A stretch of 48,399 nt of DNA, from positions 1 to 48,399 of the forward strand of contig JAFGFM010000217.1 of the NCBI GenBank assembly GCA_016931115.1, in the 5' to 3' direction. Each line of letters starts with the position of its first letter. Position 1 is the stretch's first letter. The notes below the pieces were generated by a model. The model ran no database searches, was not told the DNA's origin, and saw only the letters and a list, made by a program, of their open reading frames with translations. The DNA comes from Deltaproteobacteria bacterium (GTDB lineage: Bacteria; Desulfobacterota; DSM-4660; Desulfatiglandales; HGW-15). Shown piece by piece: positions 37,215 through 46,847 of the stretch. The position numbers and the translations under genes are program-made.

Positions 37215-39677
37215 TTAAATAGCTTTACTGATTTTTACCGGTGTGTACCACCATGCAGGCTGACCGCTCAGCGGATCAATATTAGCGCCCATAAGTCTGT
37301 TCGGGTTGCATCCTTTGCCAAAGGAAAAATCATCATATGCCATGTGTCCGAAACCCATGGGCATAAATACAACACCGGGCATGGCGCCATCAAAAAGATG
37401 CACCCTGACGCTGGCACTCCCTTTTGCTGATGTCACTTGAATTTTATCACCCTCTTTTAGTTTATATGCCAGGGCTGTTTCAGGGTTGATCTCCACAAAT
37501 GAGTCATCACCTTTAAGCTGGCTGTCAAATAGGCTTTTGTTAAGATAAGGGGGGTTGGGAAGCCATCCGCTTGAAAGATTTATCATTTCATAGGGTATCA
37601 TCATAAGAGGATATCCCTCATCTGACTTTTCTGATCCCCTGAAGTGCGGCATATAGAGGGGCTCTTCTAATGTGTCTGATGCTGGTTTTGCTGTGGATGC
37701 CTCAATAAGGGATTTGAGCCTGCTGCTCATAAACTCAAATTTGCTCTCCGGGGCGTTAAAGATATCAGCATTATTTTTAATATGAGAGAGGGGGTTATAC
37801 CAGAACCCGCCATTCTTGAGCTGTTTCCACATGCCTTTAAAATCTTTAAAATCAGGAGTGACCCCTGTGCCGGCACTGATAAACTTAGACGGTGTATCTG
37901 AAGGGTTATATTTACCTGAACCCTCTTTGCAGTCAAAAAGCCCCTGCACCCTTGATTTTATGGCCTCTTCCAGGGTCTTGAACGGGAATGAATTTGCTGT
38001 TGTACCGCCGATCATCTCTGCAAGTCTTATGATAACATCACCTGTATTTCTTGTATCATACAAAGGGGCAACCGCCGGTTGTGTCATGCCATAAAAGCTG
38101 TACTGGAGTGAGGGGCATTCCATGTCATCGATCTTCTCAAGATATGTGTGATCAGGAAGAATAAGGTCTGCCATCATTGCTGTTTCATCCAGGTAGGGTG
38201 AGAAACTCACTATGAACGGAATCTTTGCAAGGCTCTGGTAAAAATCACCACCGTCCGGAATAGTAAATGCCGGGTTTGATGAGAATACCAGGAGTGTATC
38301 GACCTCCTGCCCATCTCCTTTAAGGATGCTCTCTGCAATGGCACTGGTCTGGCTTGAGTACTCCTTCAAAACCGCATTACCCAGGGTCAAACCTGGCTTT
38401 TTTAATGATTCGGATGCTATTTCATCTACCTCAGGGGCAGGAAGTTCACTCAGCGGCGGCCTTGCACCAATGAGCACACCTCCGGGCCTGTTTATATTTC
38501 CTGTAAGGGCATTGAGTGCATGCACTGCCATGAATTCATTGATATCGCCGTTTAAAGTCCCCTTACCCTTTCCACATATGGCAATGGGGGTCTTTGCGCC
38601 TGCAAAAGCCCTTGCAGTAGATATAATCATATCAGGCCCTATGCCTGTTATCTCTGAGACCCTGTCAGGGTTATAGTTTTCAACAATAATATCCCTGAAG
38701 CCTCTCTGTTTTATGCCTTCTGCCTCATGTTCGAAAAAACCGGCAGTGCAGTTTTCCACATATGTTTTATTATACAGGTTTTCTCTTATGATTACGTTTG
38801 CTATGCCAAGTGCCAGGGCTGTTTCAGTGCCTGGCCTTGCAGGTATCCATTTATCTGCCTTTGAGGCGGTATTTGAGGCCCTTGGCTCCACCTGGTATAT
38901 AGTGGCATTTTCCCTGTTTTCTGCTGATCGCCACAGGCCCCAGGTATTAAGGAGACGCCCTGGTGCACCCCATCCCTCCAGCAGACCGCAGCCGAAACTT
39001 AATATGAAATCGGAGTTTTCAAGATCATAGGCAACCGGTGTGTCAGAGCCGTACATGAGTTTTGAGACAGCGGCTGTCTCTCCTTCCATGGATGGTAATC
39101 TTATATAGTTGTTGCTGCCTATGGCCTTCATAAATCTTTTTATCATGAGGGATACTGTTGATCCTGAGTTATAGCCATCAATGGCTACAATGGAACCGGC
39201 CTTTCCATTGCTTCTGAGTTCGAGTATCTGATGGGTCAGGGCCCTGAGCGCCTCGTCCCAGGATAGAGGTTCAAACTCGCCTGTACTCCGTGACCCCACC
39301 CTTTTTAGAGGGCTTTTACAGCGTATGTTTTCATTATATAGAAGCTGCAACCCGCCCATACCAAGCGGGCATAACCCTCCGGGATTAACCGGGTGGTCAG
39401 TTCGACCCTCTATCTTTACGGCCCTGTCACCTACCTTCCTTACCTCTATTCCGCATGCACCAGGACATAATGTGCAGTGTGATCTTACCTTTGTAAATTT
39501 ACCTGTTTCAGGGACAGGCACCCAGGGCAGGTTCTGGGTGAAAATAGCTGTATCATCAATAAGTTTCCAGGGCAGGGGAGAAAGGCCTGTACCTACAGCC
39601 CCGCCAATGGCAAACTTGATAAAATTCCTTCTGTTCACAGATAATAGTTCGGTAAACTTCTTTTTATCTGAACCCAT
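37215..39677 (-). CDS. qrcB: Qrc complex molybdopterin-family subunit QrcB
   Basis: Large periplasmic protein of the molybdopterin oxidoreductase superfamily. A Tat signal RRNFIKFAIGG lies near residue 20. A 4Fe-4S motif CTLCPGAC...C lies near 70-110, followed by the domains typical of the family and the C-terminal dinucleotide-binding-type beta barrel. In Desulfovibrio the QrcB protein is known to lack molybdenum; the usual metal-ligand position here also shows no obvious Cys or Sec. GAGG precedes the ATG at 39677. It starts just past the end of qrcA. Confidence 0.9.
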   Translation of the reverse strand: MGSDKKKFTELLSVNRRNFIKFAIGGAVGTGLSPLPWKLIDDTAIFTQNLPWVPVPETGKFTKVRSHCTLCPGACGIEVRKVGDRAVKIEGRTDHPVNPGGLCPLGMGGLQLLYNENIRCKSPLKRVGSRSTGEFEPLSWDEALRALTHQILELRSNGKAGSIVAIDGYNSGSTVSLMIKRFMKAIGSNNYIRLPSMEGETAAVSKLMYGSDTPVAYDLENSDFILSFGCGLLEGWGAPGRLLNTWGLWRSAENRENATIYQVEPRASNTASKADKWIPARPGTETALALGIANVIIRENLYNKTYVENCTAGFFEHEAEGIKQRGFRDIIVENYNPDRVSEITGIGPDMIISTARAFAGAKTPIAICGKGKGTLNGDINEFMAVHALNALTGNINRPGGVLIGARPPLSELPAPEVDEIASESLKKPGLTLGNAVLKEYSSQTSAIAESILKGDGQEVDTLLVFSSNPAFTIPDGGDFYQSLAKIPFIVSFSPYLDETAMMADLILPDHTYLEKIDDMECPSLQYSFYGMTQPAVAPLYDTRNTGDVIIRLAEMIGGTTANSFPFKTLEEAIKSRVQGLFDCKEGSGKYNPSDTPSKFISAGTGVTPDFKDFKGMWKQLKNGGFWYNPLSHIKNNADIFNAPESKFEFMSSRLKSLIEASTAKPASDTLEEPLYMPHFRGSEKSDEGYPLMMIPYEMINLSSGWLPNPPYLNKSLFDSQLKGDDSFVEINPETALAYKLKEGDKIQVTSAKGSASVRVHLFDGAMPGVVFMPMGFGHMAYDDFSFGKGCNPNRLMGANIDPLSGQPAWWYTPVKISKAI

Positions 39678-39685
39678 ACAAAACC

Positions 39686-40417
39686 TCATTTATGGCACGT
39701 GAAACAGGCATTGTTTTCCTCATGCCCTTTTTCTTTGTGACATGCAGCGCAGTCATCCATCTTCATGCTGTCCCATGTATCTTTTTTTAACCCGGAGATC
39801 TTTTTGCCCCATATATTCCTGCTGTAGCCTGATATGCGGTTTTTCTCATATGCGGGAAGTACCTGGTTCTTTCCCCTGTTACCATGACATGTAGTACACT
39901 CAAGCTTTCCCAGTTCTATGTGGGCAATATGAGAGAAATAGACACAATCAGGCTGTCTTGAATATGAAAGCCAAGGGATTTCTCTCTTATTAGTAACATA
40001 TTCATTTATCAGCAATTCCTCTTCTTCTGATTCGCCCAGAGGAAAATCATCGTCCTTATGGCACTCTGAACATACCCCGATTTCAGGTATGCCTGTAAAT
40101 GTGCCGTCATTTCTGAATGAGTGGCAGTAAAGGCATCTCTCTGTCTCTGTATCACCCTGAATTTCACTGACAATTTCCGGATCCATGTGAAGGGCATGGT
40201 TGAAATTCATGGGCTGCGTCTGTTTTGAATACAGCAGGGCCGGAAAGAAAAGCCATCCGATAATCAGGGCAGGAACAAGCCCTGCCGCAAAATATACAAG
40301 CCCTATTTTAAAAGAAGAGGAAAAAATGGTCTTAACTAGTGCCTTTATTTTATTTATCAGAGATAAGAGCGGTCCTTGACCGGGTGTTTTTCCGGAGGGA
40401 TCTCTTTGGTTTTCCAT
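39686..40417 (-). CDS. qrcA: Qrc complex multiheme cytochrome c QrcA
   Basis: Membrane-anchored periplasmic cytochrome of 243 residues. One transmembrane segment lies at about 36-58. Five CXXCH heme sites are visible (CLYCH, CSECH, CTTCH, CAACH, CFTCH). A single-cysteine segment CVYFSH near 160 lies between the second and third sites. From Desulfovibrio work, QrcA accepts electrons from type I cytochrome c3 fed by periplasmic hydrogenases and formate dehydrogenases and is reported to bind six hemes. Its stop codon overlaps the AUG region of the next gene. Confidence 0.9.
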   Translation of the reverse strand: MENQRDPSGKTPGQGPLLSLINKIKALVKTIFSSSFKIGLVYFAAGLVPALIIGWLFFPALLYSKQTQPMNFNHALHMDPEIVSEIQGDTETERCLYCHSFRNDGTFTGIPEIGVCSECHKDDDFPLGESEEEELLINEYVTNKREIPWLSYSRQPDCVYFSHIAHIELGKLECTTCHGNRGKNQVLPAYEKNRISGYSRNIWGKKISGLKKDTWDSMKMDDCAACHKEKGHEENNACFTCHK

Positions 40418-40573
40418 CTGTTAAACCTCTTTGGGTTGAATAATATACTGATACTTAATTAAAAAAATCTTTTCGGGTATGTATCCGCTCATCACTTTTT
40501 TGTCAAGGTAAAAGCCCTTTAATGATTAGATGAATTTTAAGGATTTAGAGGGGGTTTGACTGTTTATGAATGA

Positions 40574-40606
40574 GAGAATTCTCCAGCCTTTAGCTGGAGA
40601 ATTCTC
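40574..40606. repeat. 14-bp perfect inverted repeat downstream of rpsU
   Basis: GAGAATTCTCCAGC and its complement flank CTTTA. The stem is strong, but there is no T run on either side, so it is either an atypical terminator or an RNA 3'-end structure for rpsU, whose stop lies 36 bases away. Confidence 0.7.
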
Positions 40607-40641
40607 ATATCAGACAGGTGTTGATAAAAGCCTGCTAAAAG

Positions 40642-40836
40642 CTAGATTCTTGGAAACTTCCTCATCCTTTTCCTGCGTCTCTTGGCGGCCTTTGCCTGTT
40701 TTTTCTTTTTCTGAATACTGGGTTTGTCATAGTAACGACGTTCTTTTATCTCTGAAAAAAAACCCTCTTTTGTAAGTTTTTTCTTAAGATCCTTAATTGC
40801 CCTTTCTATCTGATTGTTTTGTACAATAACTTTCAT
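40642..40836 (-). CDS. rpsU: 30S ribosomal protein S21
   Basis: 64-residue very basic small-subunit protein. The N-terminus MKVIVQNNQIERAI, the RRYYDKPS block near 34 and the Lys/Arg-rich tail are typical. AAGAGAG lies upstream of the ATG. The gene is monocistronic. Confidence 0.95.
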   Translation of the reverse strand: MKVIVQNNQIERAIKDLKKKLTKEGFFSEIKERRYYDKPSIQKKKKQAKAAKRRRKRMRKFPRI

Positions 40837-41245
40837 ATTTTCTCTCTTTTAATAATATCTCTTGTAAACTGTTTGTTAAATAGAGCCATTCAATTATGTA
40901 ATCATGGAATGGCTTCACTGTTTAACAGTGAAAAGTAAAGGTAATATGGAATATTTCTTATATGGATATTACCTCGCCTCTGCCCTGTAACCTATTAAAT
41001 GCATTCCTATCCTTTAAAAAAATGCAGGGGAATCCCGACTCAGCGAAATTAAAACAGGTATGTTTTAAAACGCATGAAGTATTAATTGGAATCACCCCCT
41101 TTAAAATAGATTTGACAGATAGTGAGGTTAAGGAGTAACTATCTGAAAATATTAAAATTTTAATAATCGACTATTCACTTGCGATTTTAAAAAACGCAAT
41201 TATATGAAAATATTCATGAAAGTCAACAGTTTAATTAAAATACCC
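40837..41245. other. Intergenic region between rpsU and gap
   Basis: About 400 bases without a gene. Three inverted pairs stand out: GCCATTC/GAATGGC at about 40888-40916, CACTGTT/AACAGTG just beside it (both would lie in the rpsU leader), and CAGATAGT/ACTATCTG at 41116-41145. The first two could fold in the rpsU mRNA. No confident promoter is identified. Confidence 0.5.
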
Positions 41246-42511
41246 CTACATGTTTTCAGCTATTGATACGACCCGGTCACCCAGCATGTTCACATAGCTG
41301 CCTGACTCATTATCATACCAGCCATATATGACTGCCTGGGTGATTGAGACCTTGGCATATGGCAGATCCATTTTAGAAATTAATTCCGGCGGTATGCCTG
41401 AGACCTTTTTAAGGTCAATGGTGACATCAGCGGTTCTGGTATGGGTCTCATTACCCTCAATGATGGCCGCTGCCTTTGGCACACCTATGATATCGCTTGA
41501 GACATTCTGCTTCTCGGTATATTGAAGATATTTATTAGGATCATTTTTTGCGGTCTCTCGGTAAATGCTGTTTATGGTATCCCTTCTTATGGGCTCACCC
41601 GGGTCCTCCTGCAGGTTCACCACCATTATTATGAGAGACCCTGTTGTAAGCGGAACACGTACAGATTCCGCAATAAAGCCTATCTGTTTCATCTCTGGTA
41701 TCACATGTGCAAGTGTGCCTGCTGCGCCCGTTGTTGTGAGTATGATATTGTTCATGATGCTTCTGGTCTTTCTCAGGTCTGTAGCGCCTGCCTTGGGCGG
41801 TTTATCCAGCACCTCCTGTGAGCTTGTCATGGCGTGAATTGTCGCCATTGATGCTGATAGTATTCGTTTTGGCCCGTATGTATCCAGAAGGGGTTTGATC
41901 ATATGTGCAAGGCATGTGGTTGTGCATGATGCGTTTGATATCAGATTATGACGCCTGGGGTCATATGAATTTCCGTTTATCCCCATTACTGTTGTTACTG
42001 CATCTTCAGGCATGGGCAGGCTTTTATCCTTGATCTTGAAGGGCGCAGATACTATTACCTTGTGAGCGCCTGCCTCAAGGTGCCCCCTTAATGCGCCTCC
42101 CTTGCTGTCACCCGGTTTTGTGGGGTCTACAAACTCACCTGTTACATCAATCACCGCCTGGACATTATGATCCGCCCATTTTATCTCCCTGGGGTTCCTG
42201 CTCTCCTTAAGAAAGGTGACCTTTACACCATCAATATTCATAACCCCCTTTGATTCATCCATCTCCTGAATAACGCTTGATGCATTGTATCCGTATAGGT
42301 GTTTATGCAGCCAGCCATATGTGGAATCCCTTTCTACATAATGGGCAAGGTCTTCCATAGAGTTTCCCACTGATCGCCCCATGTTTACAACTATCTCCCT
42401 GAAATATTTCCTGCCTACATGGTGCCAGAGGGTCAGTTTGCCTATTCGGCCCAGGCCGTTGATGCCAAGTACCAGGTCACTTTTTTTTGCATACATCCCT
42501 TTTTGTTCCAT
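41246..42511 (-). CDS. gap: Glyceraldehyde-3-phosphate dehydrogenase, long form
   Basis: Interconverts glyceraldehyde 3-phosphate and 1,3-bisphosphoglycerate with NAD(P). The Rossmann GINGLGRIGKL lies at residues 17-27, the catalytic Cys in SNASCTTTCLAHM near 190, the partner His in SASMATIHAMT near 225, and WYDNESGSYVNML near the C-terminus. At 421 residues it is about 85 longer than classical Gap, with insertions in both domains; long forms exist in several proteobacteria. AGGAGG precedes the ATG and lies in the final codons of the upstream dikinase-like gene, three bases away, so the two are translationally linked. Confidence 0.95.
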   Translation of the reverse strand: MEQKGMYAKKSDLVLGINGLGRIGKLTLWHHVGRKYFREIVVNMGRSVGNSMEDLAHYVERDSTYGWLHKHLYGYNASSVIQEMDESKGVMNIDGVKVTFLKESRNPREIKWADHNVQAVIDVTGEFVDPTKPGDSKGGALRGHLEAGAHKVIVSAPFKIKDKSLPMPEDAVTTVMGINGNSYDPRRHNLISNASCTTTCLAHMIKPLLDTYGPKRILSASMATIHAMTSSQEVLDKPPKAGATDLRKTRSIMNNIILTTTGAAGTLAHVIPEMKQIGFIAESVRVPLTTGSLIIMVVNLQEDPGEPIRRDTINSIYRETAKNDPNKYLQYTEKQNVSSDIIGVPKAAAIIEGNETHTRTADVTIDLKKVSGIPPELISKMDLPYAKVSITQAVIYGWYDNESGSYVNMLGDRVVSIAENM

Positions 42512-42514
42512 TTT

Positions 42515-45500
42515 TTACCTCCTTGACATTTCTTCTATTTCAAGTTTACCCATATATATTGAACCTTCTCTGCCATCAATGCTCAGCCAGTCACCGGTTT
42601 TAAGGTGAATCTGTTCTATGGAGCAGCTGCTGTCACGCTCCATGCAGACCAGATTAGGGCTTCCAACCACACAGGTCTTCTCCAGCCTGTGCGCAACTAT
42701 TGCCGCATGGGAGGTTGACCCTCCTCTTGCAGTGAGCAGCCCGTCACTCTCAAATATCTCCTGGATATCGTCAGGGACAGTATCTCCCCTCACCAGTATC
42801 AGTGGTGTTTCAGGCTCGGTTTTTCTGTATGCCCTGATCTCCTCAAGGTTGAATACCACCCTGCCGCTCATTGCCCCGCCGCTTACCCCTATGCCGTGCC
42901 CTATAAACCTTGCGTTTGTATCAGGTTTGCCGACAAATGATAATACCTTTTTCCCATGCCTGATTGCCATATCACGTGTCTGGAGGAAATAGAGGTCCTT
43001 TTCTTTACTTGATTCAAATGTAAACTCCATCTCCTGTGGGCTCCAGTTTTTCTCATATATAAGCTCGCTCGCACAACTCTTCATGGCGTTGTATATCTCA
43101 GGAAAAGAAATCTGTAATGAACTCTCTACATCCCTGTTTTCAATCTCAGCCTGTCTTTCTGATAGAGGAAGGGTATTCACAAGTCCTGACACCACATCCT
43201 CTCCCTGGTTGCCCAATGTATAATCACCCCACAGGGTCACAAGGCCGCCTGAAAGCCTGGGATTATGCGTAAAGAGAACACCTGAGCCTGAATCCTTGGC
43301 CCTGTTGCCAAATACCATTGACTGGATAATTACTGCTGTTCCCCAGTCATCAGAGAGCTTCATGATTTTCCGATATGCCTTTGCCTTGCCTGTGTTCCAT
43401 GATTTGAGCACTTTGTCTATTATGATGTAGAGCTGCTTAACAGGTGATTCTTCAAGCATGATACCTTGCCCGGAAATAAAATCCCTGTACTTAAATGCAG
43501 TCTCTCTCATCTTTTCACCAGTAAGGTCTATTTTATGGAGCACATTGCGCTCCTCCTTTGCCCTTCCGATAATATCATCAAAGTCATTCCTGTTCAGACC
43601 GAATGCCATGCCGTATGACTGTAAAAACCTCCTGTAGCAGTCCCAGGCAAACCATGCATTCCCCGTGATATTAATTATTCCATGTACTATCTCTTCATTG
43701 ATTCCAACATTCAGGAATGTATCCATCATGCCGGGCTGTGAGATAGGCGCCCCGCTTCTTACAGAGAGGAGCAGGGGTTTTTCAGGGTTACCGAAAAATC
43801 TCCCTGTCTGTTTTTCAATCCCTGATAACTCCCTTTCCACCTGTTTTCTGAAATTTATCTCTGCGGGCTGGTACCCCTCTATTATCTCCCAGTACCTGTA
43901 GACCTCTGTTGTTATAATAAAACCGGGAGGGACCCTGAAACCATTCTCATGCAGGCTTACAAGGTTATACCCCTTGTTGCCCATGTGTATTACCCCTGAG
44001 ACAGAGGGGTTGGGGGATGCTATGGGTGAGATGGCCTTCTGTGGATCATAATTGAGGAGCAGGTGCAGTTTTTCATTGGGCAGTTCATCAGCCTGCCTGA
44101 AGAGTGTGCTCATGATCCTGGTCAAAAACAGATCAAGCTGCTGAAGGCCCAGGGCAAAGGCTATCCTTTCCCTTAAAAAGACCTCTGACACCCGGTGAGT
44201 AAGCCTCTCCCTTTCAAATAATTCGCCCTCTGGGTTATACTTGGGCAGAAGTGATTCTTTGGGAAGCTTTGTTATAATTTTTGTCAGGTTCTCTTCATGG
44301 ATGGAGTTAAAGTAATCATTTACAAGGTTGCTCACTGCCTGTGAAAATCCCCTGAAGATATCGATAAACTGGGTGAATGTAAAACCCCTTACCCTGAGCG
44401 AATGGCCCAGGAGGTCAAGCTGTTTTTCTATCTCTGATGAGATGATCCCGTCAAGCCTCAGTGCCCTGTAAAAGAGTATCAGGTAATCATTGATCCTGAA
44501 AAAGGTCTCACGTGTGATCAGAGCAAGGTCAGTCTCCTGCACAAGGTCATCAAAAAGGGTATTAACAAAGGATTCCAGCCTGAATGTCATCCCCAGGGCA
44601 TCAAATTTTTTTTCATGATAACTGCCATACATGGATGGTATATCAACTGTAAAGTGGCGTTTATGATAGATGTCCTCCCTTATCTCATATCTCTCCTGTG
44701 AAAGTATTATCCCCTTTAATTTTTCAAGATAGGCGAGGAGATCATTTATCTTTGAATAGGGGTCTTCCTGTTTCAATGCCTCCTTGAGGAGGTTTATTTC
44801 AGGGAATGAGCCTGCTGGCAACTGGTTTACATAGCCTTCCAGTTCAAGTGAATCAATGGAATATTTCTGCACAAGGAGCCTGTAGAAAACAACAGAAAGC
44901 TCAAGCCTCTCTTTATCAACAGGCTTGATGCCGGATATCTCCTTTATGGCATTTATATCAAGATCAAGGAGATCCTTTATGTTATGGAGCCCTTTCTTTT
45001 GAAAGAGTTCATTAATCAGCAAGTGAACACCGTCAAAATAGGGGCCTTCCTCTTCGACCTGCATGTATATGTCAGGTGGCAGGTACTCCTCAAGGCCATC
45101 TCTTTCTTTTGTGAGCCAGAAATGGAGCATTGACTCCATCAGGCCAATGATCCTGTTGCTGCTTTCAACATGGCTCTGCTTGCGCAGAAAGTGTACTAGT
45201 GCATCCTTCCTGAAGGTTATTTCATCGAGCCTTGTTGATATATCCCTGAGCTGTCCCTCTGCGCCTATTTCATTAAAATAGGCTGGAAAGAGCCTGGTAA
45301 GCTGTTTAATAAGGTTGTATACGCCTGCAATATCACTGTTCAAAAGGTTTGTGATATCCCTGGGAAAAAGGTCAGTATCCTTTATATATACCCCCCCGAT
45401 AGAGAGATAGATAATCATGGATGATAGCAGCTTTTTTGACCATGCAGGGTTTATTTCAATGATCTCAAGCCATGTCCTGATATTGAGGATATGGGCCATA

Positions 45501-46690
45501 TTGACCTTTGCCTGCCAGTCATTGCCAACCCCTTTAAAATCAGGGGTCTGAAAGCCCAGCTCCATTACGCTCTCAAGAAAAAAATCGACCAGTTCGCTTT
45601 CGTCTGTCCTGTAAATGGCATTCCCCATATTCCCTACACAGTTAAGCGCAGTTCCAGGGTAGAGGTTTACGCTCTGCTTCAGTATTCCAAAGGTCTTGAG
45701 GATCAAAGGCTGTAGATTTTTGGGCTTTTCAGTGTTTATAAGCAGGGTTAAGGTCCTGTTTACCTCCCTGAGTGTCTCTTCATGTATTACATTAAGCCCG
45801 TCAGTATTCATGATATGAAACAGAAAGATGAGCTTCCAGTATTGCCCTCGCCCTGTTTCTTCACCCTTTTTAAAGAGCAACCTGGGGATATTCCTGTAAT
45901 GATCTGCTATCTGCCTGTATCCGGGGAGGCTTATCAGTACCTTAAACAACTTCTTTTTATCATCTTTAAGATCGTGGATATTCCTTTCCAGTGTTTCCTT
46001 AAGTTTTTTCAGCTCCTCATGTGATACGTTGGCAAAAATCTCATCCAGATCATTTTTAGCTTCAACAGGTAAGCCGGCCTCATTTATAAACCATTCCAGA
46101 GGGTCCTTATGCCCTGCCCAGAAATCATATGATCTCTTGAGATACCTTGCAAGAAGGTTATTTGCAGCGGTCAAAACAGGATCATCATCAGTTATTTCAG
46201 CTAAGGGTGAGATGATCCGGTTTATCTGGTAAAAGCTTTTCACAAACAGGAGAAAACGGTCATCATTAAGGTCGCATATCTCTTTCAGGCCATGCTCAAT
46301 TACCGGTAAAAAGCTGGCCAGGTCTTCATTCGCCTCATTGATAATCTTCTGAATGTATACCAGGAGGTTGTCAGCCCCATCCTGATAAACTGTTGTGTCC
46401 TGTGATTCTGTAATGGTGTCAAGAAAGATATCAACAAACAGGCTTGCGGCTATGGGCCCCTTTTCATGCCCCTTTAAAAGATGGAAATAATCAAGGGAAT
46501 AACCCCTTGCCTCTTTTATAATGAATCGCCAGTTTTTGTATGGGTGGCACAGCTCTGTTATAAAGACCTTGAGGTTCTCAGTAATCCCGGTGTACCTTTC
46601 CATAACCTCCATAAGGATATGGTATTCCTCCCGGATGATCACATCAACCCGGCTGCTCTTTATATTTGCCTCAAGGGCATTAGACGGCAT
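42515..46690 (-). CDS. PPDK-like dikinase without TIM barrel, large unknown N-terminus (1391 aa)
   Basis: The C-terminal third carries a pyruvate, phosphate dikinase-type ATP-grasp domain (about 890-1240; GNKGYNLVSL, SVRSGAPISQPGMMDTFLN, QSMVFGNRAKDSGSGVLF, and a LYFLQTRD end block) and the swivelling phosphohistidine domain (about 1270-1370; TARGGSTSHAAIVAHRL, with the phospho-His). The chain ends about 70 residues after the His, so the C-terminal PEP/pyruvate TIM barrel, over 300 residues in true PPDK or PEP synthase, is absent. The first 880 residues are mostly predicted helix with no recognised domain. Gap follows three bases downstream. The phosphate acceptor is therefore unknown; it could be a partner protein, or a substrate bound by the N-terminal region. 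Confidence 0.88.
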   Translation of the reverse strand: MPSNALEANIKSSRVDVIIREEYHILMEVMERYTGITENLKVFITELCHPYKNWRFIIKEARGYSLDYFHLLKGHEKGPIAASLFVDIFLDTITESQDTTVYQDGADNLLVYIQKIINEANEDLASFLPVIEHGLKEICDLNDDRFLLFVKSFYQINRIISPLAEITDDDPVLTAANNLLARYLKRSYDFWAGHKDPLEWFINEAGLPVEAKNDLDEIFANVSHEELKKLKETLERNIHDLKDDKKKLFKVLISLPGYRQIADHYRNIPRLLFKKGEETGRGQYWKLIFLFHIMNTDGLNVIHEETLREVNRTLTLLINTEKPKNLQPLILKTFGILKQSVNLYPGTALNCVGNMGNAIYRTDESELVDFFLESVMELGFQTPDFKGVGNDWQAKVNMAHILNIRTWLEIIEINPAWSKKLLSSMIIYLSIGGVYIKDTDLFPRDITNLLNSDIAGVYNLIKQLTRLFPAYFNEIGAEGQLRDISTRLDEITFRKDALVHFLRKQSHVESSNRIIGLMESMLHFWLTKERDGLEEYLPPDIYMQVEEEGPYFDGVHLLINELFQKKGLHNIKDLLDLDINAIKEISGIKPVDKERLELSVVFYRLLVQKYSIDSLELEGYVNQLPAGSFPEINLLKEALKQEDPYSKINDLLAYLEKLKGIILSQERYEIREDIYHKRHFTVDIPSMYGSYHEKKFDALGMTFRLESFVNTLFDDLVQETDLALITRETFFRINDYLILFYRALRLDGIISSEIEKQLDLLGHSLRVRGFTFTQFIDIFRGFSQAVSNLVNDYFNSIHEENLTKIITKLPKESLLPKYNPEGELFERERLTHRVSEVFLRERIAFALGLQQLDLFLTRIMSTLFRQADELPNEKLHLLLNYDPQKAISPIASPNPSVSGVIHMGNKGYNLVSLHENGFRVPPGFIITTEVYRYWEIIEGYQPAEINFRKQVERELSGIEKQTGRFFGNPEKPLLLSVRSGAPISQPGMMDTFLNVGINEEIVHGIINITGNAWFAWDCYRRFLQSYGMAFGLNRNDFDDIIGRAKEERNVLHKIDLTGEKMRETAFKYRDFISGQGIMLEESPVKQLYIIIDKVLKSWNTGKAKAYRKIMKLSDDWGTAVIIQSMVFGNRAKDSGSGVLFTHNPRLSGGLVTLWGDYTLGNQGEDVVSGLVNTLPLSERQAEIENRDVESSLQISFPEIYNAMKSCASELIYEKNWSPQEMEFTFESSKEKDLYFLQTRDMAIRHGKKVLSFVGKPDTNARFIGHGIGVSGGAMSGRVVFNLEEIRAYRKTEPETPLILVRGDTVPDDIQEIFESDGLLTARGGSTSHAAIVAHRLEKTCVVGSPNLVCMERDSSCSIEQIHLKTGDWLSIDGREGSIYMGKLEIEEMSRR

Positions 46691-46847
46691 ATATCTCTCC
46701 GTGTCTGGAGGTTGTTAATTTTAAATGGAAATAATTTTTAAAAGTGGCAAAAGTATAACAGATATCAGTTAAAATATTAAACCCTTTTTTAAAAGACTTC
46801 CATGATTCAGTCCCGCACATGCCCCAGTTCACATTATTATGCCTTCT

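Noticed and set aside
35142-40417. Alternative complex III or polysulfide/tetrathionate reductase
   Set aside because: The cluster has the four-gene cytochrome c, Mop-family, FeS, NrfD order of Qrc and lacks the extra ActDEF-type subunits; a catalytic reductase would be expected to keep a molybdenum ligand.
40574-40606. Canonical intrinsic terminator
   Set aside because: A perfect stem but no T run on either strand, so listed as an inverted repeat.
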